The notes below the pieces were generated by a model. That model searched no databases. It saw nothing but the letters and a program-made list of their open reading frames with translations, and was not told where the DNA came from. Of a stretch of 64,000 nucleotides of DNA, positions 39,978 through 49,659 are shown in pieces (position 1 is the first letter of the stretch; every line of letters starts with the position of its first letter). Position numbers and translations under genes: made by a program. The DNA is taken from NCBI RefSeq assembly GCF_018616375.1, contig NZ_JAEQBB010000003.1, positions 248,001 to 312,000 on the forward strand. Direction: 5' to 3'. The stretch comes from Exiguobacterium sp. J17977. GTDB taxonomy: Bacteria > Bacillota > Bacilli > Exiguobacteriales > Exiguobacteriaceae.

Positions 39978-40424
39978 TTAGTCCCAATAATGGAAGATGA
40001 CGTTACCAATCGTCTTTGGCTCCCAATATTCGATTTGGTTCCGCTCTGCATCGTTTAATAACGGCTGCAGCGTCACATCGAACCGTTCGTTAAGCTCCAC
40101 CGCCGATGGAGTCTGGTAAGTGTCAGCAAACAAGTCGGTCAGCTCGGGTACATCGATGAATTCATACTGGAACGGTTCGAGCTTCGAGATGCCTATGATC
40201 GGATACACTCTGCTGAGCAGCACATAGATGCTTCGTCCTCGGATGGTGATCGTCGCTTGGTCATAGTTCGGGGTGACCGAGTCCCCGAGGATGATGCTAC
40301 ACGTCCCACCTTTCCGACGGGCGTAATCGAAACAAACCATTTGGAATGTTCGATCATCAAACTCGGGGGTGGGGCAGTCGCCGTATGAAAAACCGGTGAT
40401 GCATGTTGGGAGAATAAGCGTCAT
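39978..40424 (-). CDS. Protein of unknown function, 148 residues
   Basis: A soluble-looking protein starting MTLILPTCITGFSYGDCPTP, with paired cysteines (TCITG, DCPTP, QMVCFDYARRKGGTC) in the first 50 residues and an aromatic C-terminus (IEYWEPKTIGNVIFHYWD). I recognise no domain. The start ATG 40424 has GGGGAGGTG and overlaps the upstream membrane-protein stop as ATGA, so the two are coupled. The cysteines do not form a classic zinc motif. Function unknown. Confidence 0.65.
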   Translation of the reverse strand: MTLILPTCITGFSYGDCPTPEFDDRTFQMVCFDYARRKGGTCSIILGDSVTPNYDQATITIRGRSIYVLLSRVYPIIGISKLEPFQYEFIDVPELTDLFADTYQTPSAVELNERFDVTLQPLLNDAERNQIEYWEPKTIGNVIFHYWD

Positions 40425-40696
40425 GCCGACACCTCCCCGATAATCCAAACCGAAATATTAAACATCGTCACGAACAACATACCGGCGAGCGCGATATAGC
40501 TCCATATGACGCCCGTTCCTGATTTGGCCCGACGTATTCCGTCCGTTACGATAAGCAACATGGCGCCGAATGACAAAAACGACAACGCTGCAAACGAAGT
40601 CGGCCGGTCGAGTGTGGGAAACGTATCAATCACGAAATAGAGTCCGAGTGTGAGTAGGATTAACCCCGTCATAATGAGAAGCGGAAAGAAACGCAT
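40421..40696 (-). CDS. Small membrane protein, 91 residues
   Basis: Three predicted membrane helices (FFPLLIMTGLILLTLGLYFVI, SFAALSFLSFGAMLLIV, VIWSYIALAGMLFVTMFNI). No family is recognised. A GTG at 40705 reads in frame, but ATG 40696 has AAAAGG at usable spacing. It is translationally coupled to the following 148-residue gene, and the pair ends at a strong shared terminator. Confidence 0.6.
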   Translation of the reverse strand: MRFFPLLIMTGLILLTLGLYFVIDTFPTLDRPTSFAALSFLSFGAMLLIVTDGIRRAKSGTGVIWSYIALAGMLFVTMFNISVWIIGEVSA

Positions 40697-40758
40697 AAGA
40701 CACAACCTTTTCCATTTTCTCTCATCGTATCATGCAGGTGGTCGAGCGTATATGTGAA

Positions 40759-41307
40759 TCAGAGCTGCTTCGTCGTGATTTTCACGGGCTCGCCACCGAA
40801 CTTCTCATACGCCTCGTCCATGTTTTTCGTATACAGCTCGATGACGTTTTTGCTCGGGTCTTTAAAGTAGGCCGAACGCTCTTTGCCATTGACCGTCTCG
40901 TCTTCGTCCCACGTCCGGAGTTTCGTCGGGATGTTTGACGCCTCTAACACCTCGAGCGCTTGATCGAACGAGTCCATCGGCACGTAGAACGCGCAGTGGA
41001 CGTGGGCACCGCCCTCATCATAGAGTGTGTCCCACTCGGTCACGTCCTCTTGGCGATTCGATTCTTCTTCCGATGTGAAATCACGTTTCAGCCAGAGACC
41101 AAGACGGGTGTTCCCGCCGACATAGAGCCACGTCGCCCACGGTTCGTCCGCCTGTTCTTGTGCTTCGCTCGGCTCGGCATCGTCACCGACCCATTGTTCG
41201 ACGACGGGGAGTCCGAGTTTGCCGTGCCAAAAGTCGACGGCTGCCTCCATATCGGTCACTTCTAACACGAGTTCACACAAGCCACTAATTGGAATACGTT
41301 TCGTCAT
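40759..41307 (-). CDS. VOC (glyoxalase/bleomycin resistance fold) protein
   Basis: A 182-residue vicinal oxygen chelate protein. One half has ISGLCELVLEVTDMEAAVDFW, with the helix GKLGLPVVEQW; the other has GGAHVHCAFYVPMDSFDQAL and AYFKDPSKNVIELYTK. The H and E positions that usually bind metal (CELVLEV lacks the H; HVHCAF and VIELY keep H and E) are only partly kept. Family members include lyases, dioxygenases and resistance proteins; no specific role can be given. ATG 41307 follows GGAGGG. Monocistronic. Confidence 0.82.
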   Translation of the reverse strand: MTKRIPISGLCELVLEVTDMEAAVDFWHGKLGLPVVEQWVGDDAEPSEAQEQADEPWATWLYVGGNTRLGLWLKRDFTSEEESNRQEDVTEWDTLYDEGGAHVHCAFYVPMDSFDQALEVLEASNIPTKLRTWDEDETVNGKERSAYFKDPSKNVIELYTKNMDEAYEKFGGEPVKITTKQL

Positions 41308-41423
41308 ACATAGTCCCTCCTTCATAGGTTCACTCCGACAGTTCCCGCTTTGATTCGACGAAAAACGTGCATAGCCGTCCGATTGTTCGGGAAATGAGAT
41401 AACAATTGAGAGGGGAGAAGTGT

Positions 41424-42110
41424 ATGCGCTTAATCAGTCTGGTCAGTGTCTTTGTCTTTTTGATTATCGAATGGTTCATGCTCGGTCGTCTGTTTGCCGC
41501 CATCGACGAACGTTTAGCGACGGGCGAATGGACGAATAATCTGTTGTTCCGTGTCGTCGTCGAGTCGGAGCGGGCGACGACTGTCCTGTTACTTTTATTT
41601 GCGACGTTCTTCGTGATTGGTGTCCTTATGCACTGGGTGTTGTCGGCCCAGCGGTCTTGGTCTGTAACGCTCGGGACGGTCGGGGTGGCCTGGGTCGTAC
41701 CGGCCCTGCTCGCGATTGTGGCTTGGTTCATCCCGAATCCATACGTCCAGCTCGTCATCATCGTGTTGCAACTGTCGTTCATCCCGCTCATCCCGTTCGT
41801 CGGACAGACGGTGCGGCTCGGTCATGTCGTGCTCAATTGGGGCGTCCATGTCGTTGCCGCAGGGCTTGTCTTGTTGCTTCAGCGGCCATCGCTCGAGCAA
41901 CTGTTCCGCATCGAACGGACCGAATTGTTCGAGCGGATCGAAGGCTACGTCAATTCGGGCGAACTGGAGCGGTTCGAGCGGTTGCTCGAGAATGTAGACT
42001 TGGAACAGCTGGAACGGATTTTGAACCGAATCGACGTCGATCAACTGATTCGCATCCTCGAACGGGTCGACCTCGACCAACTCGAGCGCATCCTCAACTT
42101 GTTCAGTTAG
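41424..42110 (+). CDS. Membrane protein with C-terminal 12-residue repeats
   Basis: A 228-residue protein of unknown family. Four hydrophobic segments lie within residues 1-150. The cytoplasmic-looking tail repeats a 12-residue unit: FERLLENVDLEQ, LERILNRIDVDQ, LIRILERVDLDQ, LERILNLFS. The period keeps L/I and acidic residues in register. It is preceded by a looser LEQLFRIERTELFERI stretch. The tail should form a helical solenoid or coiled interaction surface. ATG 41424 follows AGGGGAG. It is the last gene of the accessory insert before recD2. Confidence 0.75.
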   Translation: MRLISLVSVFVFLIIEWFMLGRLFAAIDERLATGEWTNNLLFRVVVESERATTVLLLLFATFFVIGVLMHWVLSAQRSWSVTLGTVGVAWVVPALLAIVAWFIPNPYVQLVIIVLQLSFIPLIPFVGQTVRLGHVVLNWGVHVVAAGLVLLLQRPSLEQLFRIERTELFERIEGYVNSGELERFERLLENVDLEQLERILNRIDVDQLIRILERVDLDQLERILNLFS

Positions 42111-42177
42111 GCGATTTGTCCTATCGTTTCAACTCGGGCTATAATGGGGGATGGAAAACTAGCTGGAGGTGGCTCGA

Positions 42178-44388
42178 ATGATGGCAGCACCTTACGAGTT
42201 GACAGGAAAAGTCATCCGCGTCCTGTTTCAATCGGAAGAAGAAGCGCACACGATCGCGCTCGTACGTATAAAAGAAAAGAATTTTGAGACAGACGAGACC
42301 GAGATGGTCATCGCCGGCGTCGGCGTCGGTATTGAGAAAGGCGAGACGTATAAGGCGCACGGCCGGCTCGTCGACCATCCCCGGTTCGGGAAACAGATGA
42401 AAGCAGAGTGGATTCGCCGGGTCGTCCCGATGACGAAGCGCGCCGCCGTCCGCTTTTTGACGAACGGTTCGTTCCCCGGGATCGGCCAAAAGACGGCCCA
42501 GAAGATTGCCGATGCACTCGGAGACGACTGCATCGACCAAATCGTCAAGCATCCGAGCCTTTTGTCAAACGTCGATGGCTTGAAAGAGAAACAAGCCCGC
42601 GTCATCACCGAACGGTTGAACATCTTGTATGGGGTCGACCAGTTGCTCTTATTTTTAGCGCCGTTCGACGTGACGCCGCGCCTCGCCTCAAAGATTCATA
42701 AAGAGTATGAAGGACGGGCGATGGAGACGATTGAAAAAAATCCGTACGCCCTCATGTATGACGTCCCTGGAATCGGCTTCAAGACGGCCGATGCCATCGC
42801 CGCCCACTTCGGGATTCAAGGAATTCACCCGGAGCGGATTGCCGCAGCCGTGTTATACGTCCTTGAGCTCGAGCAAGGCAACGGGCATTTGTTCGTCACG
42901 GCCGACCAACTCGCGAGCGAGATGCCACGCATCATCGGCGGCGATCCGGGCGAGGCACTCGTCTCGGCGCTCGAGACGCTCGCGAATGACGAGCGTGTCA
43001 TCGTCGAAGACGGGGTCGTCTATCATCCGCGGGTGTACCGGGCCGAACAAAAAGCGGCCGAGGAACTCGCGCGCATCATGTCGACCTCGACGACAGAAGA
43101 CGTCGATATGACGACGATTTTCGATGCGGTCGGACGCGTCGAAGAGATGTTCTCAATCGAATATGCGACGCAACAACGGGAAGCGATTGAGCTCGCCTTG
43201 AAGTCGCCGCTCATGGTGCTCACCGGTGGACCGGGGACCGGGAAGACGACCGTCGTCCGCGGCATCATTCACGCGCTCAGCGACGTGTTCGATTGGAAGC
43301 TCGAACCCGTACAGAATCAACCGTTCCCGTTCGTGCTCGCCGCACCGACCGGCCGGGCCGCGAAACGGCTCAGTGAGTCGACGGGGCTGCCGGCCTCGAC
43401 GATTCACCGGTTGCTCAAGTTTGACGGCAGTTCATTCCAAGTCGATGATACGAATCCGCTCGTCGGAAAAGTGCTCATCGTCGACGAGGCGTCGATGATT
43501 GATATCTTCTTGTTCCGGAGTCTGCTCCGGGCCGTGCCGAACGGGATGAAGATTCTGTTCGTCGGGGACCGTGATCAATTGCCTTCGGTCGGACCTGGCC
43601 AAGTGCTCGCCGATTTGATGGCAACCGACGGCATCCCGGTCGTCCGACTCGATGTCGTCCATCGGCAGGCGTCCGAGTCGAGCATTCTGCGCCTGGCGCA
43701 CGCGCTCAACGCGAAACAAATGCCAGACGATTTACTGGCGGCACTGCCGGACCGTCGTTTTTACACGGCCAACCAAGAGACGGCGCTGCAGGCCATCTGC
43801 CAAATGGCAGGGGCCGCGCTCCGGAAAGGCTATTCGCCGTTCGACATCCAAGTGCTCGCTCCGACGTACCGTGGGATTTGCGGCATCGACGGGTTGAACG
43901 AGGCGCTCCAAAACGTGTTCAATCCGAAATCGGCCGCCCGTGAAGTGAAGCACGGCAACCGGACGTATCGAAACGGGGACAAAGTGCTCCAACTCGTCAA
44001 TAACGCCGAGGAGAACGTCTATAACGGTGACATCGGCGAAATCACGAACATCTTTTACGCCAAAGAGAACGTCGATAAGGTCGATAAAATCTATATCCGT
44101 TTCGATCAAACCGAGGTCGAGTATAACCGGAGCGAATGGGACCAGTTCACCCACGCCTATGCCATCACGATTCATAAGTCGCAAGGGTCCGAGTTCCCGA
44201 TCGTGCTCATGCCCGTCTTCTTCAACGGCGGTTTCCGCTCGTCGCGCAACTTGATTTATACGGCTGTCACGCGGGCGAAGAAGAGCTTGCTCTTGTTCGG
44301 GGACGTGCGTGCGCTCGAGGCAGCGACACGGGAAGAGGAACCGGTGCGCCGGACGAAACTCGTCGAACGGCTAGGCGGCAAGTCTTGA
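42178..44388 (+). CDS. recD2: ATP-dependent DNA helicase RecD2
   Basis: A 736-residue SF1B 5'-3' helicase of the RecBC-independent RecD2 type. The N-terminal region has helix-hairpin-helix DNA-binding motifs (FPGIGQKTAQKIAD, VPGIGFKTADAIAAHFG). Walker A TGGPGTGKTTVVRG lies near residue 352, motif II is VDEASMIDIF, and the C-terminus has HAYAITIHKSQGSEFP and YTAVTRAKKSL. RecD2 acts in mismatch repair and fork restart. ATG 42178 has GGAGG 8 bases upstream. The stop overlaps the alaS leader -35. Confidence 0.95.
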   Translation: MMAAPYELTGKVIRVLFQSEEEAHTIALVRIKEKNFETDETEMVIAGVGVGIEKGETYKAHGRLVDHPRFGKQMKAEWIRRVVPMTKRAAVRFLTNGSFPGIGQKTAQKIADALGDDCIDQIVKHPSLLSNVDGLKEKQARVITERLNILYGVDQLLLFLAPFDVTPRLASKIHKEYEGRAMETIEKNPYALMYDVPGIGFKTADAIAAHFGIQGIHPERIAAAVLYVLELEQGNGHLFVTADQLASEMPRIIGGDPGEALVSALETLANDERVIVEDGVVYHPRVYRAEQKAAEELARIMSTSTTEDVDMTTIFDAVGRVEEMFSIEYATQQREAIELALKSPLMVLTGGPGTGKTTVVRGIIHALSDVFDWKLEPVQNQPFPFVLAAPTGRAAKRLSESTGLPASTIHRLLKFDGSSFQVDDTNPLVGKVLIVDEASMIDIFLFRSLLRAVPNGMKILFVGDRDQLPSVGPGQVLADLMATDGIPVVRLDVVHRQASESSILRLAHALNAKQMPDDLLAALPDRRFYTANQETALQAICQMAGAALRKGYSPFDIQVLAPTYRGICGIDGLNEALQNVFNPKSAAREVKHGNRTYRNGDKVLQLVNNAEENVYNGDIGEITNIFYAKENVDKVDKIYIRFDQTEVEYNRSEWDQFTHAYAITIHKSQGSEFPIVLMPVFFNGGFRSSRNLIYTAVTRAKKSLLLFGDVRALEAATREEEPVRRTKLVERLGGKS

Positions 44389-44413
44389 CGTCTTTCGACT
44401 GACGTGTGATAAT
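44385..44413 (+). promoter_or_regulatory. Promoter of the alaS T-box leader
   Basis: TTGACG, a 17-base spacer and GATAAT. The recD2 stop TGA (44386-44388) is part of the -35. Confidence 0.7.
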
Positions 44414-44424
44414 GACGAATAGAA

Positions 44425-44670
44425 AACTGAAACGATTAAAGACGATGAAGGAAATGAGTACGTCGTAACCGCCTCACCAGAGACATCTTCCTAGGCTGTG
44501 AGAAGATGGGGATCCGGTCGACCGAAGCTAGTCTGGAGTCCCCACTCACCCTGGGCGCCTCATCCGCGTTATCGGATGTTCGAGGCACGGCTTTGCCGTG
44601 CGAACGAGGGTGGTACCACGAAGCGATGCTTTCGTCCCTTTCCACAGGGATGAGCATCGCTTTTTTTCGT
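44425..44670 (+). promoter_or_regulatory. T-box riboswitch leader of alaS
   Basis: T-box AGGGTGGTACCACG at 44607-44620, then a terminator stem AAGCGATGCT / AGCATCGCTT with T7 at 44621-44669. The specifier loop reads GAAGCTAG, giving GCT (Ala) at 44527-44529. Uncharged tRNA-Ala should stabilise the antiterminator and allow alaS expression. It fills the 310-base gap before alaS. Confidence 0.93.
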
Positions 44671-44698
44671 TTCGTTTAAACTGAAGGAGGAATTGTTG

Positions 44699-47338
44699 AT
44701 GAAACCGCTCAAACCATTAACTGGCGCACAGATTCGCCAAATGTATTTAGATTTCTTCAAATCAAAAGGACACAGTGTCGAGCCGAGTGCCTCACTCGTA
44801 CCGGTCGAGGATCCGACGCTTCTTTGGATCAACTCAGGTGTCGCGACACTTAAAAAATACTTTGATGGCCGCGTCATTCCAGCCAACCCGCGCATCGTCA
44901 ACGCGCAGAAGTCGATTCGGACGAACGACATCGAGAACGTCGGGAAGACGGCTCGTCACCATACGTTCTTCGAGATGCTCGGGAACTTCTCGGTCGGCGA
45001 CTACTTCCGCGAAGATGCGATTAAATGGGGCTGGGAACTCCTCACGAGCGATGAGTGGTACGGACTCGATCCGGACCGTCTGTCGGTGACGATTCACCCA
45101 GAAGATGAAGAAGCGAAACAAATCTGGCTCGGATTAGGCGTTCCGGCTGACCGCATCATCCCGCTCGAAGAGAACTTCTGGGAAATCGGGGAAGGCCCGT
45201 CTGGCCCGAACACAGAAATCTTCTTCGACCGCGGACCGGCGTTCGGTGACGACCCGACCGACCCAGAACTGTATCCGGGTGGCGAGAACGAACGCTACTT
45301 GGAGATTTGGAACATCGTCTTCAGTCAGTTCAACCATGATGGGCACGGGAACTATACCGAGCTCCCACGGAAGAACATTGATACGGGGATGGGTCTCGAG
45401 CGGATGGCGAGCGTCATGCAAGACGTGCCGACGAACTTCGATACAGACCTGTTCATGCCAATCATCCGCGAGACGGAGAAAATCAGCGGCGAGACGTATC
45501 GCGCCGACAGCAGCAAAGATGTGGCGTTCAAAGTCATCGCCGACCATATCCGGACCGTGTCGTTCGCGATTGGGGATGGGGCCCTCCCATCGAATGAAGG
45601 CCGTGGCTACGTCCTTCGTCGTTTGCTCCGTCGTGCCGTCCGCTATGCGAAGATGCTAGGCATCGAGCGTCCGTTCATGTATGAGCTCGTCGATGTCGTC
45701 GGTGATATCATGGTTGATTTCTACCCGCAAGTCCGTGAGAAGAAAGACTTCATCAAAAAAGTCGTCAAGAACGAGGAAGAACGTTTCCACGAGACGCTTC
45801 ATGACGGTCTTGCCATCTTGAACGAAGTCGCGAAAGCACAAAAAGCAGCCGGTTCGAACGTCATCAGCGGAGAAGATGCGTTCCGTCTGTACGATACGTA
45901 CGGTTTCCCGCTCGAATTGACGATCGAGTATGCGGAAGACCATAACCTCTCAGTCGACGAGGACGGCTTCAAACAAGCGATGAACGCACAGCGCGAACGT
46001 GCCCGGACAGCCCGTGCCGACGTCGAGTCGATGCAAATCCAGTCAGGTGTACTCGCAGACATCACACTTGCCTCATCATTCGTCGGTTACACGAACCTCG
46101 GCACGGAAGCAAAAATCATCAGTTTGATTCATGATGGTGAGCTCGTCGACGTCGTCGCAGCAGGGGAAGAAGCGCAAGTCATCCTTGACCAGACGCCATT
46201 CTATGCGGAGAGCGGTGGTCAAATCGGTGACAAAGGTCAAATCGTCGGGTCGGACTTCGTCCTTCACGTGAAAGATGTCTCGAAAGCACCGAACGGCCAA
46301 AACTTGCATACGGTCACGGTCACATCGGGTGTCGCCAAGGCAGAGGTCGCAGTGACGGCAACGGTCGACTTTGACTCACGTCAAGCGATTATCAAAAACC
46401 ACACGGCGACGCACTTGTTGCATCGCGCGTTAAAAGACACGCTCGGTGAACACGTCAACCAAGCGGGTTCACTCGTGACACCAGATCGTCTTCGCTTCGA
46501 CTTCTCGCACTTCGGTCAAGTGACGGCTGAAGAGCTTCAGTCGATCGAGCGTCAAGTGAACGAACGCATCTGGGCGTCAATCGGTGTCGATATCGAAGAG
46601 ATGAACATTGCCGACGCGAAAGCGAAAGGTGCGATGGCACTCTTCGGTGAGAAATACGGGGACGTCGTCCGCGTCGTCGCGGCCGGTGACTCGGTCGAGC
46701 TTTGCGGTGGTTGCCACGTCGGGAACACGGCTGAAATCGGACTCTTCAAAATCTTGTCGGAGTCAGGAATCGGAGCCGGCACACGTCGCATCGAGGCGGT
46801 CACAGGAGCTGGGGCTTACGAAGTGATGAACCAGCATATCGAGACGCTCGAGACGGCAGCGAAATTGCTCAAGACGAAACCGCTCGAAGTGCCGACACGT
46901 GTCCAAGCGCTTCAAGCTGAAATGAAAGAACTCGAACGTGCGAGCGAATCGCTTAAAGCGAAGCTTGCGAACATCGAAGCGTCGTCACTCACAGATGCCA
47001 TCGAGACGTTCGGTGATGTCCAATTGATCGCCAAGCGCGTCGACGGACAAGATATGGACGCGCTCCGTGGTATGGTCGACGAATTGAAAGGCAAGCTCGG
47101 TTCAGCCGTCATCTTGCTCGGTTCGGCGAACGGCGACAAGGTCAACCTCGTCGCAGGGGTGACGAAAGACTTGAACGACCGCGGCTTCCATGCCGGGAAA
47201 TTGATTAAAGAAGTGGCGACACGTTGTGGCGGAGGCGGCGGTGGCCGTCCTGACATGGCGCAAGCCGGTGGCCGTGATGCGACAAAACTGGACGAAGCAT
47301 TGAAGTTTGCTTCACATTACGTTCAATCACTGGCATAA
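44699..47338 (+). CDS. alaS: Alanyl-tRNA synthetase
   Basis: An 879-residue class II synthetase. Activation-domain motifs [17 protein letters not shown] and the editing domain are present, with [12 protein letters not shown] and CGGCHVGNT as zinc and editing-site residues. The C-terminal C-Ala domain carries the glycine-rich [18 protein letters not shown] 44693 is also in frame; ATG 44699 has AAGGAGG 8 bases upstream. ireB follows after 37 bases in the usual Bacillales order. Confidence 0.97.
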   Translation: MKPLKPLTGAQIRQMYLDFFKSKGHSVEPSASLVPVEDPTLLWINSGVATLKKYFDGRVIPANPRIVNAQKSIRTNDIENVGKTARHHTFFEMLGNFSVGDYFREDAIKWGWELLTSDEWYGLDPDRLSVTIHPEDEEAKQIWLGLGVPADRIIPLEENFWEIGEGPSGPNTEIFFDRGPAFGDDPTDPELYPGGENERYLEIWNIVFSQFNHDGHGNYTELPRKNIDTGMGLERMASVMQDVPTNFDTDLFMPIIRETEKISGETYRADSSKDVAFKVIADHIRTVSFAIGDGALPSNEGRGYVLRRLLRRAVRYAKMLGIERPFMYELVDVVGDIMVDFYPQVREKKDFIKKVVKNEEERFHETLHDGLAILNEVAKAQKAAGSNVISGEDAFRLYDTYGFPLELTIEYAEDHNLSVDEDGFKQAMNAQRERARTARADVESMQIQSGVLADITLASSFVGYTNLGTEAKIISLIHDGELVDVVAAGEEAQVILDQTPFYAESGGQIGDKGQIVGSDFVLHVKDVSKAPNGQNLHTVTVTSGVAKAEVAVTATVDFDSRQAIIKNHTATHLLHRALKDTLGEHVNQAGSLVTPDRLRFDFSHFGQVTAEELQSIERQVNERIWASIGVDIEEMNIADAKAKGAMALFGEKYGDVVRVVAAGDSVELCGGCHVGNTAEIGLFKILSESGIGAGTRRIEAVTGAGAYEVMNQHIETLETAAKLLKTKPLEVPTRVQALQAEMKELERASESLKAKLANIEASSLTDAIETFGDVQLIAKRVDGQDMDALRGMVDELKGKLGSAVILLGSANGDKVNLVAGVTKDLNDRGFHAGKLIKEVATRCGGGGGGRPDMAQAGGRDATKLDEALKFASHYVQSLA

Positions 47339-47375
47339 TAGAATGTGAAGTGCAAACGGAAAGAGGTGGATTCTT

Positions 47376-47642
47376 GTGAGCCAAATGGATCGCACGATGC
47401 AATTCAATTTTCCAGAAGATGATAATCGAGCCAACACTCGGGAAACACTGATTACGGTGTATCAAGCACTCGAGGAGAAAGGCTACCAACCGATCAATCA
47501 AATCGTCGGATACTTGTTGTCAGGTGACCCTGCCTACATCCCGCGTCATAACGATGCGCGAAACTTAATTCGCAAAATCGAACGAGATGAACTGCTCGAA
47601 GAACTGGTCAAATCGTATTTGAACGATCGTAGAGAGGATTAA
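47376..47642 (+). CDS. ireB: IreB family protein (UPF0297, YrzL)
   Basis: An 88-residue protein with the family core [39 protein letters not shown] and [17 protein letters not shown]. In Enterococcus IreB is a phosphorylation substrate of the PASTA kinase IreK and affects cephalosporin resistance. The TR within NTRETL holds the threonine region. Start GTG 47376 follows AGAGGTGG. It is first in the tight ireB-ruvX-DUF1292 cluster. Confidence 0.93.
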   Translation: MSQMDRTMQFNFPEDDNRANTRETLITVYQALEEKGYQPINQIVGYLLSGDPAYIPRHNDARNLIRKIERDELLEELVKSYLNDRRED

Positions 47643-47643
47643 T

Positions 47644-48066
47644 ATGAAGCGAGTCATGGGGCTCGATGTCGGTTCGAAGACGATTGGGGTCGCCGTGAGC
47701 GATCTCATGGGATGGACGGCGCAAGGTGTGGAGACGGTCTACTGGACCGAGCCGGATTTTGAAGAAGCTGTCCGTCTGCTTCAACCGATTATTGAGCAGT
47801 ACGATGTGAAAGAAGTCGTCGTTGGTCTACCGAAGAACATGAACGCGACGATCGGACCTCGGGGCGAGGCGTCACAGGCGTTTGCCGCAGCCCTCACCGA
47901 GGCGACCGGTTTGCCGACGATTCTCGTCGACGAGCGTTTGACGACGATGCAAGCGGAGCGGATGCTGATTTCAGCAGACGTCAGCCGAAAAAAGAGAAAG
48001 GCCGTCATCGATAAGATGGCAGCCGTCATGATTTTACAAAACTACCTGGATCGCGCAGGCAAATAA
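47644..48066 (+). CDS. ruvX: Holliday junction resolvase-like RuvX (YqgF/YrrK)
   Basis: A 140-residue RNase H-fold nuclease. The first acidic residue is in [16 protein letters not shown], followed by [24 protein letters not shown] and [15 protein letters not shown]. The family has been assigned Holliday junction resolution and 16S rRNA 5'-end processing. It starts one base after the ireB stop. RuvX may substitute for RuvC alongside RuvAB, since no ruvC is in the window. Confidence 0.94.
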   Translation: MKRVMGLDVGSKTIGVAVSDLMGWTAQGVETVYWTEPDFEEAVRLLQPIIEQYDVKEVVVGLPKNMNATIGPRGEASQAFAAALTEATGLPTILVDERLTTMQAERMLISADVSRKKRKAVIDKMAAVMILQNYLDRAGK

Positions 48067-48079
48067 GGAGGAATTACGT

Positions 48080-48379
48080 ATGGCAGAACTTAGCCGTAAC
48101 GAAGAAGAAATGTACCGTATTCCAGATGAAAATGGAGACGAGCATTTATTCGCAGAAATTTTCCGTATGACGAGTGACCGCACGAACAAGACGTTTGTCG
48201 TTCTTGAGCCGGTCGGTAACCCGGAAACGGAAGATGAAGACACAATCGAAGTATACGCGTTCGAAATCGAAGAACTTGAAGACGAAGAGTTCGTCTTGAA
48301 GATCGTCGAAGACGACGCTGACTTCGAGGAAGTCATGGAAGCGTTCGATATCGTCAATGACGAAGTAGGATTAGACTAA
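48080..48379 (+). CDS. yrzB: DUF1292 family acidic protein (YrzB)
   Basis: A 99-residue highly acidic protein with DENGDEHLFAEIFRM, TFVVLEPVGNPETEDEDTIEVYAFEIEE and a D/E-rich C-terminus. DUF1292 proteins almost always follow ruvX in Firmicutes; their job is not settled. AAGGAGG lies 8 bases before the ATG. The 85 bases to mltG suggest a separate start of translation but a possible shared transcript. Confidence 0.9.
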   Translation: MAELSRNEEEMYRIPDENGDEHLFAEIFRMTSDRTNKTFVVLEPVGNPETEDEDTIEVYAFEIEELEDEEFVLKIVEDDADFEEVMEAFDIVNDEVGLD

Positions 48380-48450
48380 TACGTGGGCGGGCGGCTAGGG
48401 GAAACCCTCGTCGCCCATCTTCATAACAGAAGAACAGGGGAGAAATGCGC

Positions 48451-49593
48451 ATGAACCATCCATCGATGTTTGATGAGAAGCGTGCACGTAACCGGATCGT
48501 TCGGCGAATTACGGTCATCATCCTTGCTGTCTTTCTTCTAGTTATCGCCACAGGTGCCGCGGTGTCGTATGCGTTCGTGAAACGATCGCTCGAACCCGTC
48601 GATCCGTCTTCGACCGAATCGGTCGAGGTCGAGGTCCCGCTCGGTGCAGGTTCAGGGTACATTGGCGAACTACTCGAAGAGAATGGGCTCGTGAGGAATA
48701 GCACGATTTTCCGTTTTTATACACGATTTAAAAATGAATCATCGTTCCAAGCGGGGACGTATACATTGTCTCCGTCACAGTCGCTTGACGAGTTGATCGC
48801 CACGCTGAAGACCGGGAAAGTCATCGTCGTCCCGGACATCAAATTGGTGATTCCGGAAGGCTTTACGATCGACCAGGTCATCTCACGTCTCGCTAAAGTT
48901 GCGGAGATTCCGAAAGAAGAGATTTCGGCCCAGCTGAGCGACGAGGAGTATATCCGCTCGCTCGTCAATGAGCATGAGATGTTGACCGACGAAGTACTCG
49001 CCGATGGGATTTATCATCCACTCGAGGGGTACTTGTTCCCGGCCACGTATGAGTTCGACAAAGGTGTCACACTCACACAAATTATCGATGAGATGTTGAA
49101 GCCGACCGAACAGCTCTATGTCGAGTATCAAAGTGAAGTCGAAGCTTCAGGGCGCACGTTCCATGAGACGCTCGCGCTTGCCTCGGTCGTCGAGAAAGAG
49201 GCCGTGTCGACGGAAGACCGACAAGAGATTGCCGGCGTGTTTGAAAATCGTTTAGCCGATGGCATGAAATTGCAGTCTGACCCGACCGTCTGGTACGGCA
49301 CTGGGGAGACGTCAATCTTCACATCGTTCAACGACCTTCAAAACGATTCGCTTTACAACACGTACCGCTATGAAGGCATCCCGATTGGGCCGATCGCTTC
49401 GGTCAGTCGTGACGCGTTCGTCGCCACACTCAACCCGAACGATACGGATAACGTTTATTTCTACGCCCGACCACCACGTGAAGGATTCCCGAACGGGGAA
49501 GTCTTGTTCGAAGTGGACTATGAGGCGCACCAACAAAACGTCAACAAGTACCGTCCGGAGTGGGAAGCGTTCGAAGAAGCAAACAACAATTGA
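48451..49593 (+). CDS. mltG: Endolytic peptidoglycan transglycosylase MltG
   Basis: A 380-residue membrane-anchored enzyme that cuts nascent glycan strands. One N-terminal span (VIILAVFLLVIATGAAVSYAFV) is followed by a LysM-like domain with VVPDIKLVIPEGFTIDQVI, then the YceG catalytic domain with HETLALASVVEKEAV (catalytic glutamate) and LQSDPTVWYG, NTYRYEGIPIGPIAS, DNVYFYARP. ATG 48445 touches the AGGGGAG site; ATG 48451 is chosen. Confidence 0.95.
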   Translation: MNHPSMFDEKRARNRIVRRITVIILAVFLLVIATGAAVSYAFVKRSLEPVDPSSTESVEVEVPLGAGSGYIGELLEENGLVRNSTIFRFYTRFKNESSFQAGTYTLSPSQSLDELIATLKTGKVIVVPDIKLVIPEGFTIDQVISRLAKVAEIPKEEISAQLSDEEYIRSLVNEHEMLTDEVLADGIYHPLEGYLFPATYEFDKGVTLTQIIDEMLKPTEQLYVEYQSEVEASGRTFHETLALASVVEKEAVSTEDRQEIAGVFENRLADGMKLQSDPTVWYGTGETSIFTSFNDLQNDSLYNTYRYEGIPIGPIASVSRDAFVATLNPNDTDNVYFYARPPREGFPNGEVLFEVDYEAHQQNVNKYRPEWEAFEEANNN

Positions 49594-49659
49594 CGGATAT
49601 GCGACCGGAAGCCTAGGCTTCCGGTCGTTTGAATGAATAGAGAGTAAGAGGTGTACGAC

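Noticed and set aside
41942-42105. DNA-level tandem repeat under the 12-residue protein repeat
   Set aside because: The copies differ in nucleotide sequence; the repeat is a protein feature and not a simple DNA satellite.
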